Assembly: GCA_951812525.1 (NCBI GenBank)
Contig: OX638316.1
Coordinates: 4,458,506-4,522,505, forward strand
Reading direction: 5' to 3'
DNA: 64,000 nucleotides
From: an uncultured Poribacteria bacterium
Lineage (GTDB): Bacteria; Poribacteria; WGA-4E; WGA-3G
Positions 25,317-32,963 of this stretch are shown piece after piece. The notes beneath the pieces are model-generated. The model had not been told where the DNA came from. It worked only from the letters and a program-made list of their open reading frames with translations, and ran no database searches. Made by a program: the position numbers and the translations under genes. Each line of letters begins with the position of its first letter. Position 1 is the stretch's first letter.

Positions 25317-25430
25317 TTATGGCTGTCCGAGTGATATAAGACCGGCGAGGTTAGAAACCTCTCCTATAAAGTGTGATGGAGGTTATCCATTTATGGCTGT
25401 CCGAGTGATATAAGACCGGCGAGGTTAGAA
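25307..25430. repeat. 74-bp tandem duplication across the exporter start codon
   Basis: The segment GGTTATCCATTTATGGCTGT... beginning at 25307 is repeated beginning at 25381. The identity covers the first codons of the exporter gene, the spacer GTCCGAGTGATATAAGACCG and the first half of a family-A hairpin. The first copy carries a complete hairpin GGCGAGGTT...AACCTCTCC (25344-25364). The second copy's extra start codon runs into a stop within nine codons. Confidence 0.9.
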
Positions 25431-25470
25431 TGCAGATCGCATTTAGTCGAGTACGCCACAAAACCTCACC
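25419..25470. repeat. Family-A element with intermediate-length loop
   Basis: GGCGAGGTTAGAATGCAGATCGCAT joined to GTCGAGTACGCC and ACAAAACCTCACC. These are the same left and right flanks as the two large arrays (1589-1811, 3458-3680), but with no inner hairpin units between them. It looks like an unexpanded form of the composite element. A further hairpin ATTATGC...GTATAAT follows at 25505-25525, with CTCGCCTACC beyond it. Confidence 0.75.
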
Positions 25471-25555
25471 GACCAATCTTAGAGTAACGTAAAGTTAAGA
25501 CAAATTATGCTTTCGTAGTATAATTTTCAAACCTCGCCTACCAATCTTAATCGAC

Positions 25556-25958
25556 TTAATTCCTTTTGAGTGATGCCCAAGTGATGGCGAGTTTTCCAGC
25601 ACTCTCAACAGGTAGTCCGACGGTTGCTAACCTTTTGATGTCATCGTCGTTCAAGGCGCGATCATAAATCATTACCTCGTCGATTAACCCTTTGAAATAT
25701 CTGGCACCACAGCATTCATCCCAACCGAATTTTACGTTTATGACCGTCTGCTCAATATGACCGATGTCATTTATCTGAGCATCAAGTTTGTCCGATGCTT
25801 TGTGATAAATGTAGCTGGTTGCCTGACTCGTCTTTTCCGTTGCCGTCGAGGGGCCAGTAGCCGACAATTCCTTCGTTCAGGTCTTGTGCCGATATGCCGA
25901 TAGCACAAAGGCTAAAGGCAACTATCAAAACCGTAATAACTTGTAGTTTGTGTGACAC
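25556..25958 (-). pseudogene. Decayed LamG-domain secreted protein
   Basis: The true start is GTG 25958 with GGAGG six bases upstream. It encodes a signal peptide (MSHKLQVITVLIVAFSLC, then AIGISAQ) and the start of a LamG jellyroll (GIVGYWPLDGNGKDESGN), then hits TGA at about codon 60. The C-terminal part of a LamG domain (KGLIDEVMIYDRALNDDDI) continues in another frame to the stop at 25556. Intact LamG domains have about 100 more residues between these parts, so there is an internal deletion plus frameshift. Formerly probably a carbohydrate- or protein-binding surface protein. Confidence 0.75.
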
Positions 25959-26029
25959 TTCAAGCCTCCTAACAGGTTGTCGTGTGGATTATCGGGCATT
26001 GTATCATGAAATTGAAATTGCGTCAAGGG

Positions 26030-26090
26030 TTTTTTATGGTGGTTGGCGGTTGACAATTGGCGATTGGTGGCGAGGTTATGAAACCTTGCC
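26030..26090. repeat. GTTGGCGGTTGACAATTGG units plus degraded family-A hairpin
   Basis: Short-unit repeat GGTTGGCGGTTGACAATTGG (about 26041-26060), then GGCGAGGTTATGAAACCTTGCC (26069-26090), a family-A hairpin with one decayed pair and no CTAC. It lies in the divergent gap between the LamG relic and coaE. Confidence 0.65.
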
Positions 26091-26153
26091 AGCGGTGGGA
26101 AAAGGGCGAAGCATGGATTGACAAATTTCGGTGGATGGTATAGACTCGACAGT

Positions 26154-26801
26154 ATGAAAACCGAAAAACACCGCGCACGCGGCATCATTGTAGGCATAAC
26201 AGGCGGAATTGCTTGCGGGAAGACGACTGTCTCTGATTTGCTCGCAGAAAAAGGGGCGATTCCGATTAATGCAGATGAAATCGGACATCAACTCCTCAAA
26301 GCGGACAGTCCAGTTATCAACTTACTGACCGAGGCATTTGGAAGAGGGATACTGGAAGGGAGCGGGGATGTTAGTCGAAAAAAATTGGGGGCTATCGTTT
26401 TCAATGACAAGGCTGCTCGGGAGCGACTGAACAGTATCTTGCATCCGTTAATTATCCAGCGTTCACGCGCACGCGCACGTCAACTCGTCTCGGAGGATCC
26501 ACACTGTATTGTACTCCTTGATGCGCCGCTGCTCATTGAGGCAGGTGCATACGATACCGTTGATCTGATTGTGGTCGTGACGGCTTCGGGAGAGACGCAA
26601 TTGCGACGCACGTTGGATCGGAGCATCGCGCAGGGCAGACCTCTCACGGAAAGCGAGGTACAAGCGCGGATTGACGCACAGATGCCGCTGACAGAAAAAG
26701 TTAAATACGCCGATGTTGTTATAGAGAATGAAGGGACTTCTGAAGAGCTTCAGAGACGAGTGGATGCGCTTTGGGAGGAACTTCAGAGGCGTGTTGAGTA
26801 A
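26154..26801 (+). CDS. coaE: Dephospho-CoA kinase
   Basis: Last step of coenzyme A biosynthesis, phosphorylating the 3'-hydroxyl of dephospho-CoA. The P-loop is VGITGGIACGKTT near the N-terminus, followed by INADEIGHQLL, LHPLI and LLDAPLLIEAG, with the lid/base region QLRRTLDRS and RIDAQMPLTEK. The protein has 215 residues, normal for the family. ATG 26154 starts just before the P-loop strand. A TTG at 26118 would extend it, but that TTG is part of a possible promoter (TTGACA, 15 bases, TATAGA at 26139-26144). No Shine-Dalgarno is evident, so the message may be nearly leaderless. Confidence 0.94.
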   Translation: MKTEKHRARGIIVGITGGIACGKTTVSDLLAEKGAIPINADEIGHQLLKADSPVINLLTEAFGRGILEGSGDVSRKKLGAIVFNDKAARERLNSILHPLIIQRSRARARQLVSEDPHCIVLLDAPLLIEAGAYDTVDLIVVVTASGETQLRRTLDRSIAQGRPLTESEVQARIDAQMPLTEKVKYADVVIENEGTSEELQRRVDALWEELQRRVE

Positions 26802-26815
26802 GCGTAAGCGTAAAC

Positions 26816-26842
26816 GTCGCGATCGGGAGATTGCTCCTACAG
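26816..26842. repeat. Family-D REP-like hairpin
   Basis: GTCGCGATC-GGGA-GATTGC, then TCCTACAG: arms GCGATC/GATTGC with one G-T pair and the CTAC foot. It ends 10 bases before the phytanoyl-CoA dioxygenase start codon and so probably lies in its leader. Confidence 0.7.
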
Positions 26843-26852
26843 GAATGTGTGA

Positions 26853-27788
26853 ATGATGACATTGAACAAACCGAAAAAAATCGCTATGGGAATACCGTTT
26901 GAATTCGGAGAGCATCGTTTTCATTTTGGTGAGGAGATTGTCGAATTAACAGATTCTTCCTCACTTTTGAATAATCTCGGTGCATTGCACAGAAAAATGC
27001 GTGAGGATGGATATCTCTTTATTCGAGGTTTCCATCCACCGGAGCATGCGGAGAAGGCTGCGTGTTGGACATTGCAAGCCATTGCGCAAAGCGGTGGATT
27101 AAAGCCGGATACTCCGGTTGAAGATGGTATTATCGGCGAAGCAAATCGGTCATTTAGCTTCTTTCGGCAAACTGAGGTGGCTCACGCTAAACCGATTCTT
27201 GATGTTGTGGATAGCGAGCGTACGATGCGGTTCTACGAAGAATTCCTCGGCGGTCCAGTTATTACGTTTGACAAACGATGGCTTCGCTGTATGGCGAAGG
27301 GTGGACACAATCATTTTCACTACGATAGTGTTTACGTTGGACGCGGCACACAGAACCGATACACGATGTGGAGTGCGCTGACGGACATCGGTTTGGAAAA
27401 CGGGCCTCTTGTCATCTGCCTTGGTTCCCATCGGCACAATCGGTTAAAGTTGACTTATGGCGCGACCGATACGGACCGCGATTTGACGGAAGCGGTGTTC
27501 AGCACCGACCCACGCGAGATGGTTGAGAAATTCGGATTCACGCTGGCAACGGCACATTTCCAGCCGGGTGACGTTATTATTTTTGGGCTTTATATGATGC
27601 ACAGCAGTGCACCCAATCGCTCTGACCACTATCGTATCAGCATTGATACACGATACCAACTTGCTGGCGCGGAGAAGGATAACCGTTTCTTTTTCCGTGA
27701 AGATGGCAGTTGGCTTGGTAATTATTACAACAAAGACGTGAGTTACAGACCGATAGGGGAACTCCGCCGCGAATGGGGATTGGAATAG
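26853..27788 (+). CDS. Phytanoyl-CoA dioxygenase family (PhyH) Fe(II)/2-oxoglutarate oxygenase
   Basis: A 311-residue jelly-roll oxygenase. The iron facial triad is visible as H-Y-D in HFHYDS and a distal His in MMHSSAPNRS; the Arg in HYRISIDTRYQ is placed to bind 2-oxoglutarate. PhyH-family enzymes hydroxylate lipids, ectoine or secondary metabolites; the substrate cannot be told here. Two adjacent ATG codons (26853, 26856) open the frame. It lies 51 bases after coaE on the same strand with a REP-like hairpin between. Confidence 0.9.
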   Translation: MMTLNKPKKIAMGIPFEFGEHRFHFGEEIVELTDSSSLLNNLGALHRKMREDGYLFIRGFHPPEHAEKAACWTLQAIAQSGGLKPDTPVEDGIIGEANRSFSFFRQTEVAHAKPILDVVDSERTMRFYEEFLGGPVITFDKRWLRCMAKGGHNHFHYDSVYVGRGTQNRYTMWSALTDIGLENGPLVICLGSHRHNRLKLTYGATDTDRDLTEAVFSTDPREMVEKFGFTLATAHFQPGDVIIFGLYMMHSSAPNRSDHYRISIDTRYQLAGAEKDNRFFFREDGSWLGNYYNKDVSYRPIGELRREWGLE

Positions 27789-27880
27789 CACTATTGGCTT
27801 ACATACTTGTTTTTTAGGAATCTGGCAGCACTCTGGTGATATTCACGAAAATGCCATGGTGGTGTCAAAAGGGGATTTGT

Positions 27881-29515
27881 ATGATTTACAAGCAATGGAA
27901 TTTAGGGGTTTTAATTGTCATCTTGATTTTTTCTTGGATTGGAAACAGTGTAGGAGCAGATACAACGGCGACCGGCATAGTATTTTTAGATACAAACAGA
28001 AACCAAGTGAAGGACGACAACGAGAAGGGGTTGCCTGGGGTTCGCGTCTCTAATGGGCAGGATGTTGTAAAAACCGATGCCAACGGGCAATACTCGCTCG
28101 CAGTTAGTGATGATACAATTCTTTTTCTCATTAAGCCCCGTGGGTTTATGACCCCGGTTGATGAAAATCGTCTTCCGAAATTTTATTACATTCACAAACC
28201 GCACGGTTCACCAGAAGGACTGAAGTATGCTGGCATCGCACCAACCGGTCCATTACCAGCGTCGGTTGACTTCCCACTTACTGAGCAATCCGAAGCTGAT
28301 ACTTTCAAGGTACTTGTCTTCGGGGATACACAACCGAAAAATATGCAAGAGATTGAGTGGTTAGCACACGATGTAATTGAAGAAGTTATTGGAATTGATG
28401 CAGTGTTCGGACTCAGTCTTGGCGATTTGGTAGGTGACGATTTAAGCTTATTCCACCCACTTAACGAAGTGATGGCTACCGTTGGGATCCCATGGTACAA
28501 CGTTCACGGTAATCATGATATGAATCTTCTTGCCACTGATGACCGGTACGCCGATGAGACATTTGAGCGTGTTTATGGTCCGACGTGCTATTCATTTGAT
28601 TGGGGACCTGTCCATTTCATCAACATCGACAATGTGTACTTTCACCACAATGAGGAGAAAAAGCCTAGCTACTTGAGTGAGGTAGGAGAACGGCAGTTGA
28701 CGTTCATTCGAAATGATCTCGCTTATGTGCCGAAAGATCAGCTTGTTGTTATATCTCTACATATTCCGTTGACCGAGATGCGTGATGTGAAGAAATTGAT
28801 GAATCTACTCGGCGATCGACCCTACACGTTATCCCTATCAGGACACACGCACTTCCAACGGGATGACTTCGTCGGACCTGAACACGGTTGGCATGGGAAC
28901 GACGCACATCATCACCACAATCATGCAACGGCATCAGGCACTTGGTGGCGGGGCACTCTTGATGAAATCGGTATTCCGCACACGACCATGCGGGATGGTG
29001 CACCGAACGGATATGGCATCTTTACATTTAGCGGAAATCAATATTCTATTCGGTTTAAGGCTGCCCGTCGTCCAGCGGATTATCAGATGAACATCTGGGC
29101 ACCGTGGGAAGTTGCGTCGACAGAAACTGGAAAAACAAAAGTAATCGTTAACGTGTTTGGAGGCACCAAACGCTCAACGGTCGAAATACGTGTAGGCGAA
29201 GTCGGGAGATGGAGACCGATGACCTATATGCCTCAGCAAGATCCATACTATAAAGCACTCAAGGCACGTGACGATATGAACCACCTTGAACGGAGATTGC
29301 ATATTTCCCTTCGGAAAATAATAAAACCACTGTTGAAGGAAGGCAGCGAACTACCACAAAGGGGGAAAAGGCTCAACGCGATGGCAAAATCACAACACAT
29401 CTGGCAAACTAAGCTTCCAGCGAATGTCCGCAAAGGCACGCACGTTATCTATGTCCGTACAACTGATATGTTTGGTCAAACTTACACAGGGCAACGAATC
29501 ATTCGAGTGCAGTAG
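27881..29515 (+). CDS. Secreted metallophosphoesterase with N-terminal CnaB/SdrD-like domain
   Basis: The start at 27881 (MIYKQWNLG) gives a clear signal peptide ending near SVGA and has AGGGG about eight bases upstream; a frame start at 27836 would bury it. After it comes a small beta domain with TGIVFLDTNRN and KTDANGQYSL, as in CnaB/SdrD repeats. The calcineurin-like phosphoesterase core has GDTQ, GDLVGDD, GNHD, a His in SLHIPL and SGHTHFQ, all in order. A C-terminal beta region of about 130 residues follows. Length 544. Expected in the periplasm or outside; substrate unknown. Confidence 0.9.
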   Translation: MIYKQWNLGVLIVILIFSWIGNSVGADTTATGIVFLDTNRNQVKDDNEKGLPGVRVSNGQDVVKTDANGQYSLAVSDDTILFLIKPRGFMTPVDENRLPKFYYIHKPHGSPEGLKYAGIAPTGPLPASVDFPLTEQSEADTFKVLVFGDTQPKNMQEIEWLAHDVIEEVIGIDAVFGLSLGDLVGDDLSLFHPLNEVMATVGIPWYNVHGNHDMNLLATDDRYADETFERVYGPTCYSFDWGPVHFINIDNVYFHHNEEKKPSYLSEVGERQLTFIRNDLAYVPKDQLVVISLHIPLTEMRDVKKLMNLLGDRPYTLSLSGHTHFQRDDFVGPEHGWHGNDAHHHHNHATASGTWWRGTLDEIGIPHTTMRDGAPNGYGIFTFSGNQYSIRFKAARRPADYQMNIWAPWEVASTETGKTKVIVNVFGGTKRSTVEIRVGEVGRWRPMTYMPQQDPYYKALKARDDMNHLERRLHISLRKIIKPLLKEGSELPQRGKRLNAMAKSQHIWQTKLPANVRKGTHVIYVRTTDMFGQTYTGQRIIRVQ

Positions 29516-29685
29516 TTGGTATCCGTAGTGATGTTTAGTGCAGTCAGCATTGGGTTTCACGCTGTTCAACACAACCTACAGGAAAATAGATAATACGGTG
29601 CGGTTGAAAACCGCACCTACCGATATTTGCAGTGAACTACCAATTTTCGTAGTGAAACTGAAAACTGCACCCACATATTTTTCAT
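29516..29685. repeat. Intergenic hairpins, including a clean REP-like element (29597-29621)
   Basis: A TTGGGTTTCACGCTG...CAACACAACCTACAGG hairpin type (about 29551-29582) is followed by GGTGCGGTT-GAA-AACCGCACC with CTACC (29597-29621), nine perfect pairs, and a third weaker copy GAAACTGAAAACTGCACCC (about 29655). Read on the minus strand the middle one is GTAGGTGCGGTT...AACCGCACC. They separate two convergent genes. Confidence 0.75.
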
Positions 29686-30759
29686 CTAATCCCAGAGGCG
29701 GCTGATCGCACTCGCTTTGATGACGCAGTAAACTTCCAAATTTTGTCTTAACTGCATCTGGTCCCGTGCTTCGTGTGTGATCTTCACGGCGAGGTGATGC
29801 CATTCAACGAGAATAGATAACCATGTTCGTTCGCTTCTGACATCAAGATACTGAATTGTTCCGCGCAATATGTTGCGTGCACTAATCGGTAGATTTGGTT
29901 CAAGCGAAATGACAATATCCTCAGCACGGATAGCAATCGGCACGATCTCACCGACCTCTACTTCAGTGTAAGGGATTACAAGATTTTGGTTTCCGATTTT
30001 CAAGGAAGTTAGACCGAGTGCCTTGTCTGAAAGTGTCACAGGAAGGAATAGAATGTTTTCGACCCCCGTCAATTGCGCGATAGGCATTGCGGAAGGGGCA
30101 GTTAGCAACTGGTGTGGTTCACCGTTGGCTATAATTACGCCATCAGCGATCAGAAAAGCCTCATCGGCGAGTGCCATCGCCTCAGAAAAGGCATGGGTAA
30201 CATAGAGGATCGGTATCTCAAAAGCGTCTTTAACATGGTGTAGATAGGGGATAATTCGATCTTTCAGGGCACTATCAAGTGCAGCAAGCGGCTCATCCAT
30301 GAGGAGCATCCTCGGTTCCATAGCGATTGCTCGTGCGATCGCCACCCGTTGACGTTGACCACCAGAGAGTTCTTTCGGATACCGCTGGAGCAGTTCGGAA
30401 ATTTCGAGAACATCTATCGCCGCTGAGAATGTTCGTGGATTGGGTTGTCCATATCGGATGTTCTGGGCGACGGTGAGGTGTGGAAAGAGATATCCTTCTT
30501 GAAAAACGTATCCAAATCGTCGTTTTTCAGGGGGGAGATTAATTTTTGAGGTGGATTCGTAAAGGGTCTCGTCGCCAAAGGCGATCTCACCTTCATCAGG
30601 GGCGAGTGTGCCGCTGACACAATTGAGAAGCGTGCTTTTTCCACTCCCAGATACGCCTAAAAATGCCGATACCTTCTTTTTCAGTGTACAATCGACTGCT
30701 AAGGTGAAACTACCGAGGTTTTTACGAAAATTGAGTCTAATTTTGGTACTATCTGCCAT
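29686..30759 (-). CDS. modC: Molybdate ABC transporter ATP-binding protein ModC
   Basis: ATPase subunit of the molybdate importer, 357 residues. Walker A is GVSGSGKST, the Q-loop FQEGYLFPHLTV, the signature ELSGGQRQR, and Walker B LLLMDEPLAALD. The C-terminal extension (about 285-357, RNILRGTIQYLDV...VKITHEARDQM) has the length and position of the molybdate-sensing MOP domain. It follows a small acidic membrane protein by 11 bases and modB further upstream, all on the minus strand, so the mod genes form one transcription unit with an insertion. Confidence 0.93.
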   Translation of the reverse strand: MADSTKIRLNFRKNLGSFTLAVDCTLKKKVSAFLGVSGSGKSTLLNCVSGTLAPDEGEIAFGDETLYESTSKINLPPEKRRFGYVFQEGYLFPHLTVAQNIRYGQPNPRTFSAAIDVLEISELLQRYPKELSGGQRQRVAIARAIAMEPRMLLMDEPLAALDSALKDRIIPYLHHVKDAFEIPILYVTHAFSEAMALADEAFLIADGVIIANGEPHQLLTAPSAMPIAQLTGVENILFLPVTLSDKALGLTSLKIGNQNLVIPYTEVEVGEIVPIAIRAEDIVISLEPNLPISARNILRGTIQYLDVRSERTWLSILVEWHHLAVKITHEARDQMQLRQNLEVYCVIKASAISRLWD

Positions 30760-30770
30760 AGTGAGACCTA

Positions 30771-31034
30771 TTACTCAAATCCTCCACTATCATCGAATCC
30801 GCCGTCATCCATGAGGTTATGGTCATCGGCATCCACATCGTCAGATGAATCCTGGTCTTCATCATATATCTCACTGAGTAGTACACCCGTCCAGAGTAAA
30901 TTCTCAAACTCATCATTATTCGCCTCAGCATCGGTGGCTTGATCGGGGTCTTCAGTTGTATTGTTTTTTGAACGCTGATAGAGATACCAACCCAATAGGG
31001 CGCATGCAATGACACCTATGAAAATCCAAACCAT
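30771..31034 (-). CDS. Small acidic single-span membrane protein between modB and modC
   Basis: An 87-residue protein: one N-terminal membrane helix (MVWIFIGVIACALLGWYLY), a short basic stop (QRSK), then a highly acidic tail rich in Asp/Glu that ends DDGGFDDSGGFE. AAGGAG lies nine bases upstream of the ATG. No family is recognised. The position, 11 bases before modC, suggests co-transcription and possibly a small partner of the transporter, but an unrelated gene is equally possible. Confidence 0.65.
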   Translation of the reverse strand: MVWIFIGVIACALLGWYLYQRSKNNTTEDPDQATDAEANNDEFENLLWTGVLLSEIYDEDQDSSDDVDADDHNLMDDGGFDDSGGFE

Positions 31035-31069
31035 TGATTGATGCTCCTTTACTCATACACTATGAACCG

Positions 31070-31184
31070 CGAGGTTAGGAAACCTCGCCTACCGTTATTG
31101 GCGAAACGTAGAGAGAGGTAGGAAACCTCGCCTACCGTTATTGGTGACCTATTTACGATGTCGGGATTTGGAAATCCCTCCTAC
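31070..31184. repeat. Three REP-like hairpins in a row (two family A, one family B)
   Basis: CGCGAGGTTAGGAAACCTCGCCTACC (about 31069-31094), GAGAGGTAGGAAACCTCGCCTACC (31115-31138) and GTCGGGATTTGGAAATCCCTCCTAC (31160-31184). The first two are followed by the same CGTTATTGG tail, so they are tandem copies 44 bases apart. They fill the modB-to-small-gene gap, where they could attenuate or stabilise the mod message. Confidence 0.8.
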
Positions 31185-31204
31185 GGGAGAACTGAAGGTC
31201 CTGC

Positions 31205-31870
31205 CTATCGGAGTGTAAAGCGTTCTGTTAACCAGAGTGCTACGAAGGCGACAATGGTCGAAATAAACACCAATCGATAGACAGAGGCATCTTCTCCGAG
31301 ATGGACGGCACTGAAAATTGCTAACGCCATTGTCTGGGTTTTACCCGGAATATTTCCGGCGACCATGATAGTGGCACCAAATTCACCCAAACTTTTGGAG
31401 AAACCGAGGATTGTTCCGCCAATAACGCCACGATAGGCAAGCGGAAGTGTTATCGTAAAAAACACCTTGATGGGTGACGCGCCAAGCGTGCGCGCTGCAT
31501 TTTCAAGCTCCAAGGGGACAGACTCCATCCCTGTCACGATACCACGCACCAACAGTGGAAACGAGATAATTGAGACAGCGATAACAACAGCTATCTGCGA
31601 AAAAACGATTTCTATCCCGAAAGTTTGATAGATAAATCCACCAATAAGTCCATGTTTTCCCAATAGAATGAGGAGTAAATATCCACTTACGATAGGCGGC
31701 AGCACCAACGGACACATCACAAGTGTATTCAGAAAAGCCTTGCCAGGAAATGTCCGTTTTGCCAGTAGCCAACCCACCAGCAATCCTACTGGGAACATCA
31801 TAACAACACTGAGTAAGGCGACTTTTATAGATAGATAGAGTGCGGCAACTTCGGCGGGGGTTATCCTCAT
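31205..31870 (-). CDS. modB: Molybdate ABC transporter permease ModB
   Basis: Membrane channel of the molybdate importer, 221 residues, about five to six helices. The ATPase-docking loop is ENAARTLGASPIKVFFTITLPLAYRG, followed by GFSKSLGEFGATIMVAGN, a ModB hallmark. The ATG start overlaps the stop of modA by four bases. The order modA-modB is standard; modC follows after a 445-base interval that holds three hairpins and a small gene. Confidence 0.95.
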   Translation of the reverse strand: MRITPAEVAALYLSIKVALLSVVMMFPVGLLVGWLLAKRTFPGKAFLNTLVMCPLVLPPIVSGYLLLILLGKHGLIGGFIYQTFGIEIVFSQIAVVIAVSIISFPLLVRGIVTGMESVPLELENAARTLGASPIKVFFTITLPLAYRGVIGGTILGFSKSLGEFGATIMVAGNIPGKTQTMALAIFSAVHLGEDASVYRLVFISTIVAFVALWLTERFTLR

Positions 31871-32652
31871 TTTAGAGCCAAAACGGTGAATCCGTGCTTT
31901 TCAAAAATTTTACATTTGTCGTCAGACTGGAGATAGGTAATGAATTTACGCGCCAACTGTTTTTGGGGGCTATTTTTCATCACGACAGCCGGATAGATGA
32001 TCGGTGTATACGCTTCCGGTGGTACCTGATAAAGCACCTTTATGTGGTGGCTTAGGGTTGTATCGGTTTTGTAAACGATGGCTAGGTCGACATTTCCAGA
32101 TGTCACATAAGCGAGTGTGGCACGGACATCTGCACCGAAGATAAGCTTCGGGTGTATCGTTTCCCACAATCCAAAGTGCGTTAGAGCTTCTTTGGCGTAA
32201 GCACCAGCCGGTACTATACTTGGGTGCCCGATGGCAATTCTCGAAATCTCAGGTGCCGCAAGGTTAGCAGGCGTTTCCACAGAGATCGACGTGTCATCAT
32301 CAGAGACAAGTACCAACCGATTGGTTAGCAAATTTCGACGACTCTCGACTTCAAGGAGTCCATTCGCTTCAAGGGCAACGACTTGGCGTGGACTCGCCGA
32401 GATGAAGACATCAGCGGGTGCGCCCTTCTCCAGTTGGCGTTGTAAGGTTGTAGAGGCGGCGAAATTATAATAGACTTTAACGCCCTTTTCCGTTGAAAAT
32501 GCTGTTCCGATTTCAGCGAGAGCATCCGTCAAACTGATCGCAGCGAAGACGCTTAATTCGATCGGCTTCTGCTTATCAGTCGTACATCCGGAAAACACAG
32601 TGGACACCAGCACTAAAGCAATTACGGCGAGCAATTTAACCCTTCGCTGCAT
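31867..32652 (-). CDS. modA: Molybdate-binding lipoprotein ModA
   Basis: Substrate-binding subunit, 261 residues. Lipoprotein signal MQRRVKLLAVIALVLV then FSGC with Cys23. Oxyanion-site segments are FAAISLTDALAEIG, NFAASTTLQRQLEKGAPADVFISA, and the later GNVDLAIVYKTD. GGAGG lies about six bases upstream of the ATG. The promoter upstream is a consensus sigma70 sequence. Confidence 0.95.
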   Translation of the reverse strand: MQRRVKLLAVIALVLVSTVFSGCTTDKQKPIELSVFAAISLTDALAEIGTAFSTEKGVKVYYNFAASTTLQRQLEKGAPADVFISASPRQVVALEANGLLEVESRRNLLTNRLVLVSDDDTSISVETPANLAAPEISRIAIGHPSIVPAGAYAKEALTHFGLWETIHPKLIFGADVRATLAYVTSGNVDLAIVYKTDTTLSHHIKVLYQVPPEAYTPIIYPAVVMKNSPQKQLARKFITYLQSDDKCKIFEKHGFTVLALK

Positions 32653-32683
32653 TATTCCCTCCTATCAGAAAAAACACTTGACA

Positions 32684-32712
32684 ATTATAGCATATATGGT
32701 AAATTATGTCAA
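32684..32712 (-). promoter_or_regulatory. Consensus sigma70-type promoter of modA
   Basis: On the minus strand TTGACA (32712-32707), 17 bases, TATAAT (32689-32684): both hexamers and spacing are perfect consensus. The promoter is also framed by an imperfect dyad CTTGACA...TGTCAAG, whose right half overlaps the predicted start site, a possible repressor site. The predicted transcript starts near 32677, about 25 bases before the modA start codon. Confidence 0.85.
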
Positions 32713-32880
32713 GCGGCTATCAGTTGTCAGTTAAGAGTCGGGATGCGGAGATCCCTCCTACAGAAGATAGCGATTGAGATAGAGAACCGGTGAGGTATCA
32801 AATCGCGCCTACCGCGATTGGCAGTTAGCGGTTGGCGGTCAGCAGTCAGTTAAGAGTTAAGATTTGTAGGCGGAGATCCC
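32713..32880. repeat. Short-unit repeats and a family-B hairpin
   Basis: TATCAGTTGTCAGTTAAGA leads into GTCGGGATGCGGAGATCCCTCCTACAG (32738-32763). A degraded family-A relic GGTGAGGTATCAAATCGCGCCTACC (about 32788-32812) follows, then GCGGTTGGCGGTCAGCAGTCAGTTAAGAG units and half a family-B element (about 32820-32880). No coding sequence; this is the divergent gap between modA and the isomerase gene. Confidence 0.7.
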
Positions 32881-32901
32881 TGTATAGAAAACAAAGTTTG
32901 C

Positions 32902-32930
32902 TTGCAATCAGCTTGGGCGTGTGGTATCCT
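32902..32930 (+). promoter_or_regulatory. Promoter of the sugar-phosphate isomerase gene
   Basis: TTGCAA (32902-32907), 17 bases, TATCCT (32925-32930). The predicted start near 32937 leaves a leader of about 27 bases to the ATG at 32964. Confidence 0.55.
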
Positions 32931-32963
32931 ATTTTAACAGAAACAGAGATAGGGGAATAAAGA

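Noticed and set aside
26118-26153. Upstream TTG start for coaE
   Set aside because: The added residues are not typical of the family and the TTG coincides with a possible -35 box.
30749-31015. Alternative minus-strand frame overlapping the small acidic membrane protein
   Set aside because: The 30771-31034 frame has AAGGAG, a membrane helix and an ordered acidic tail; the alternative has neither and overlaps the modC start.
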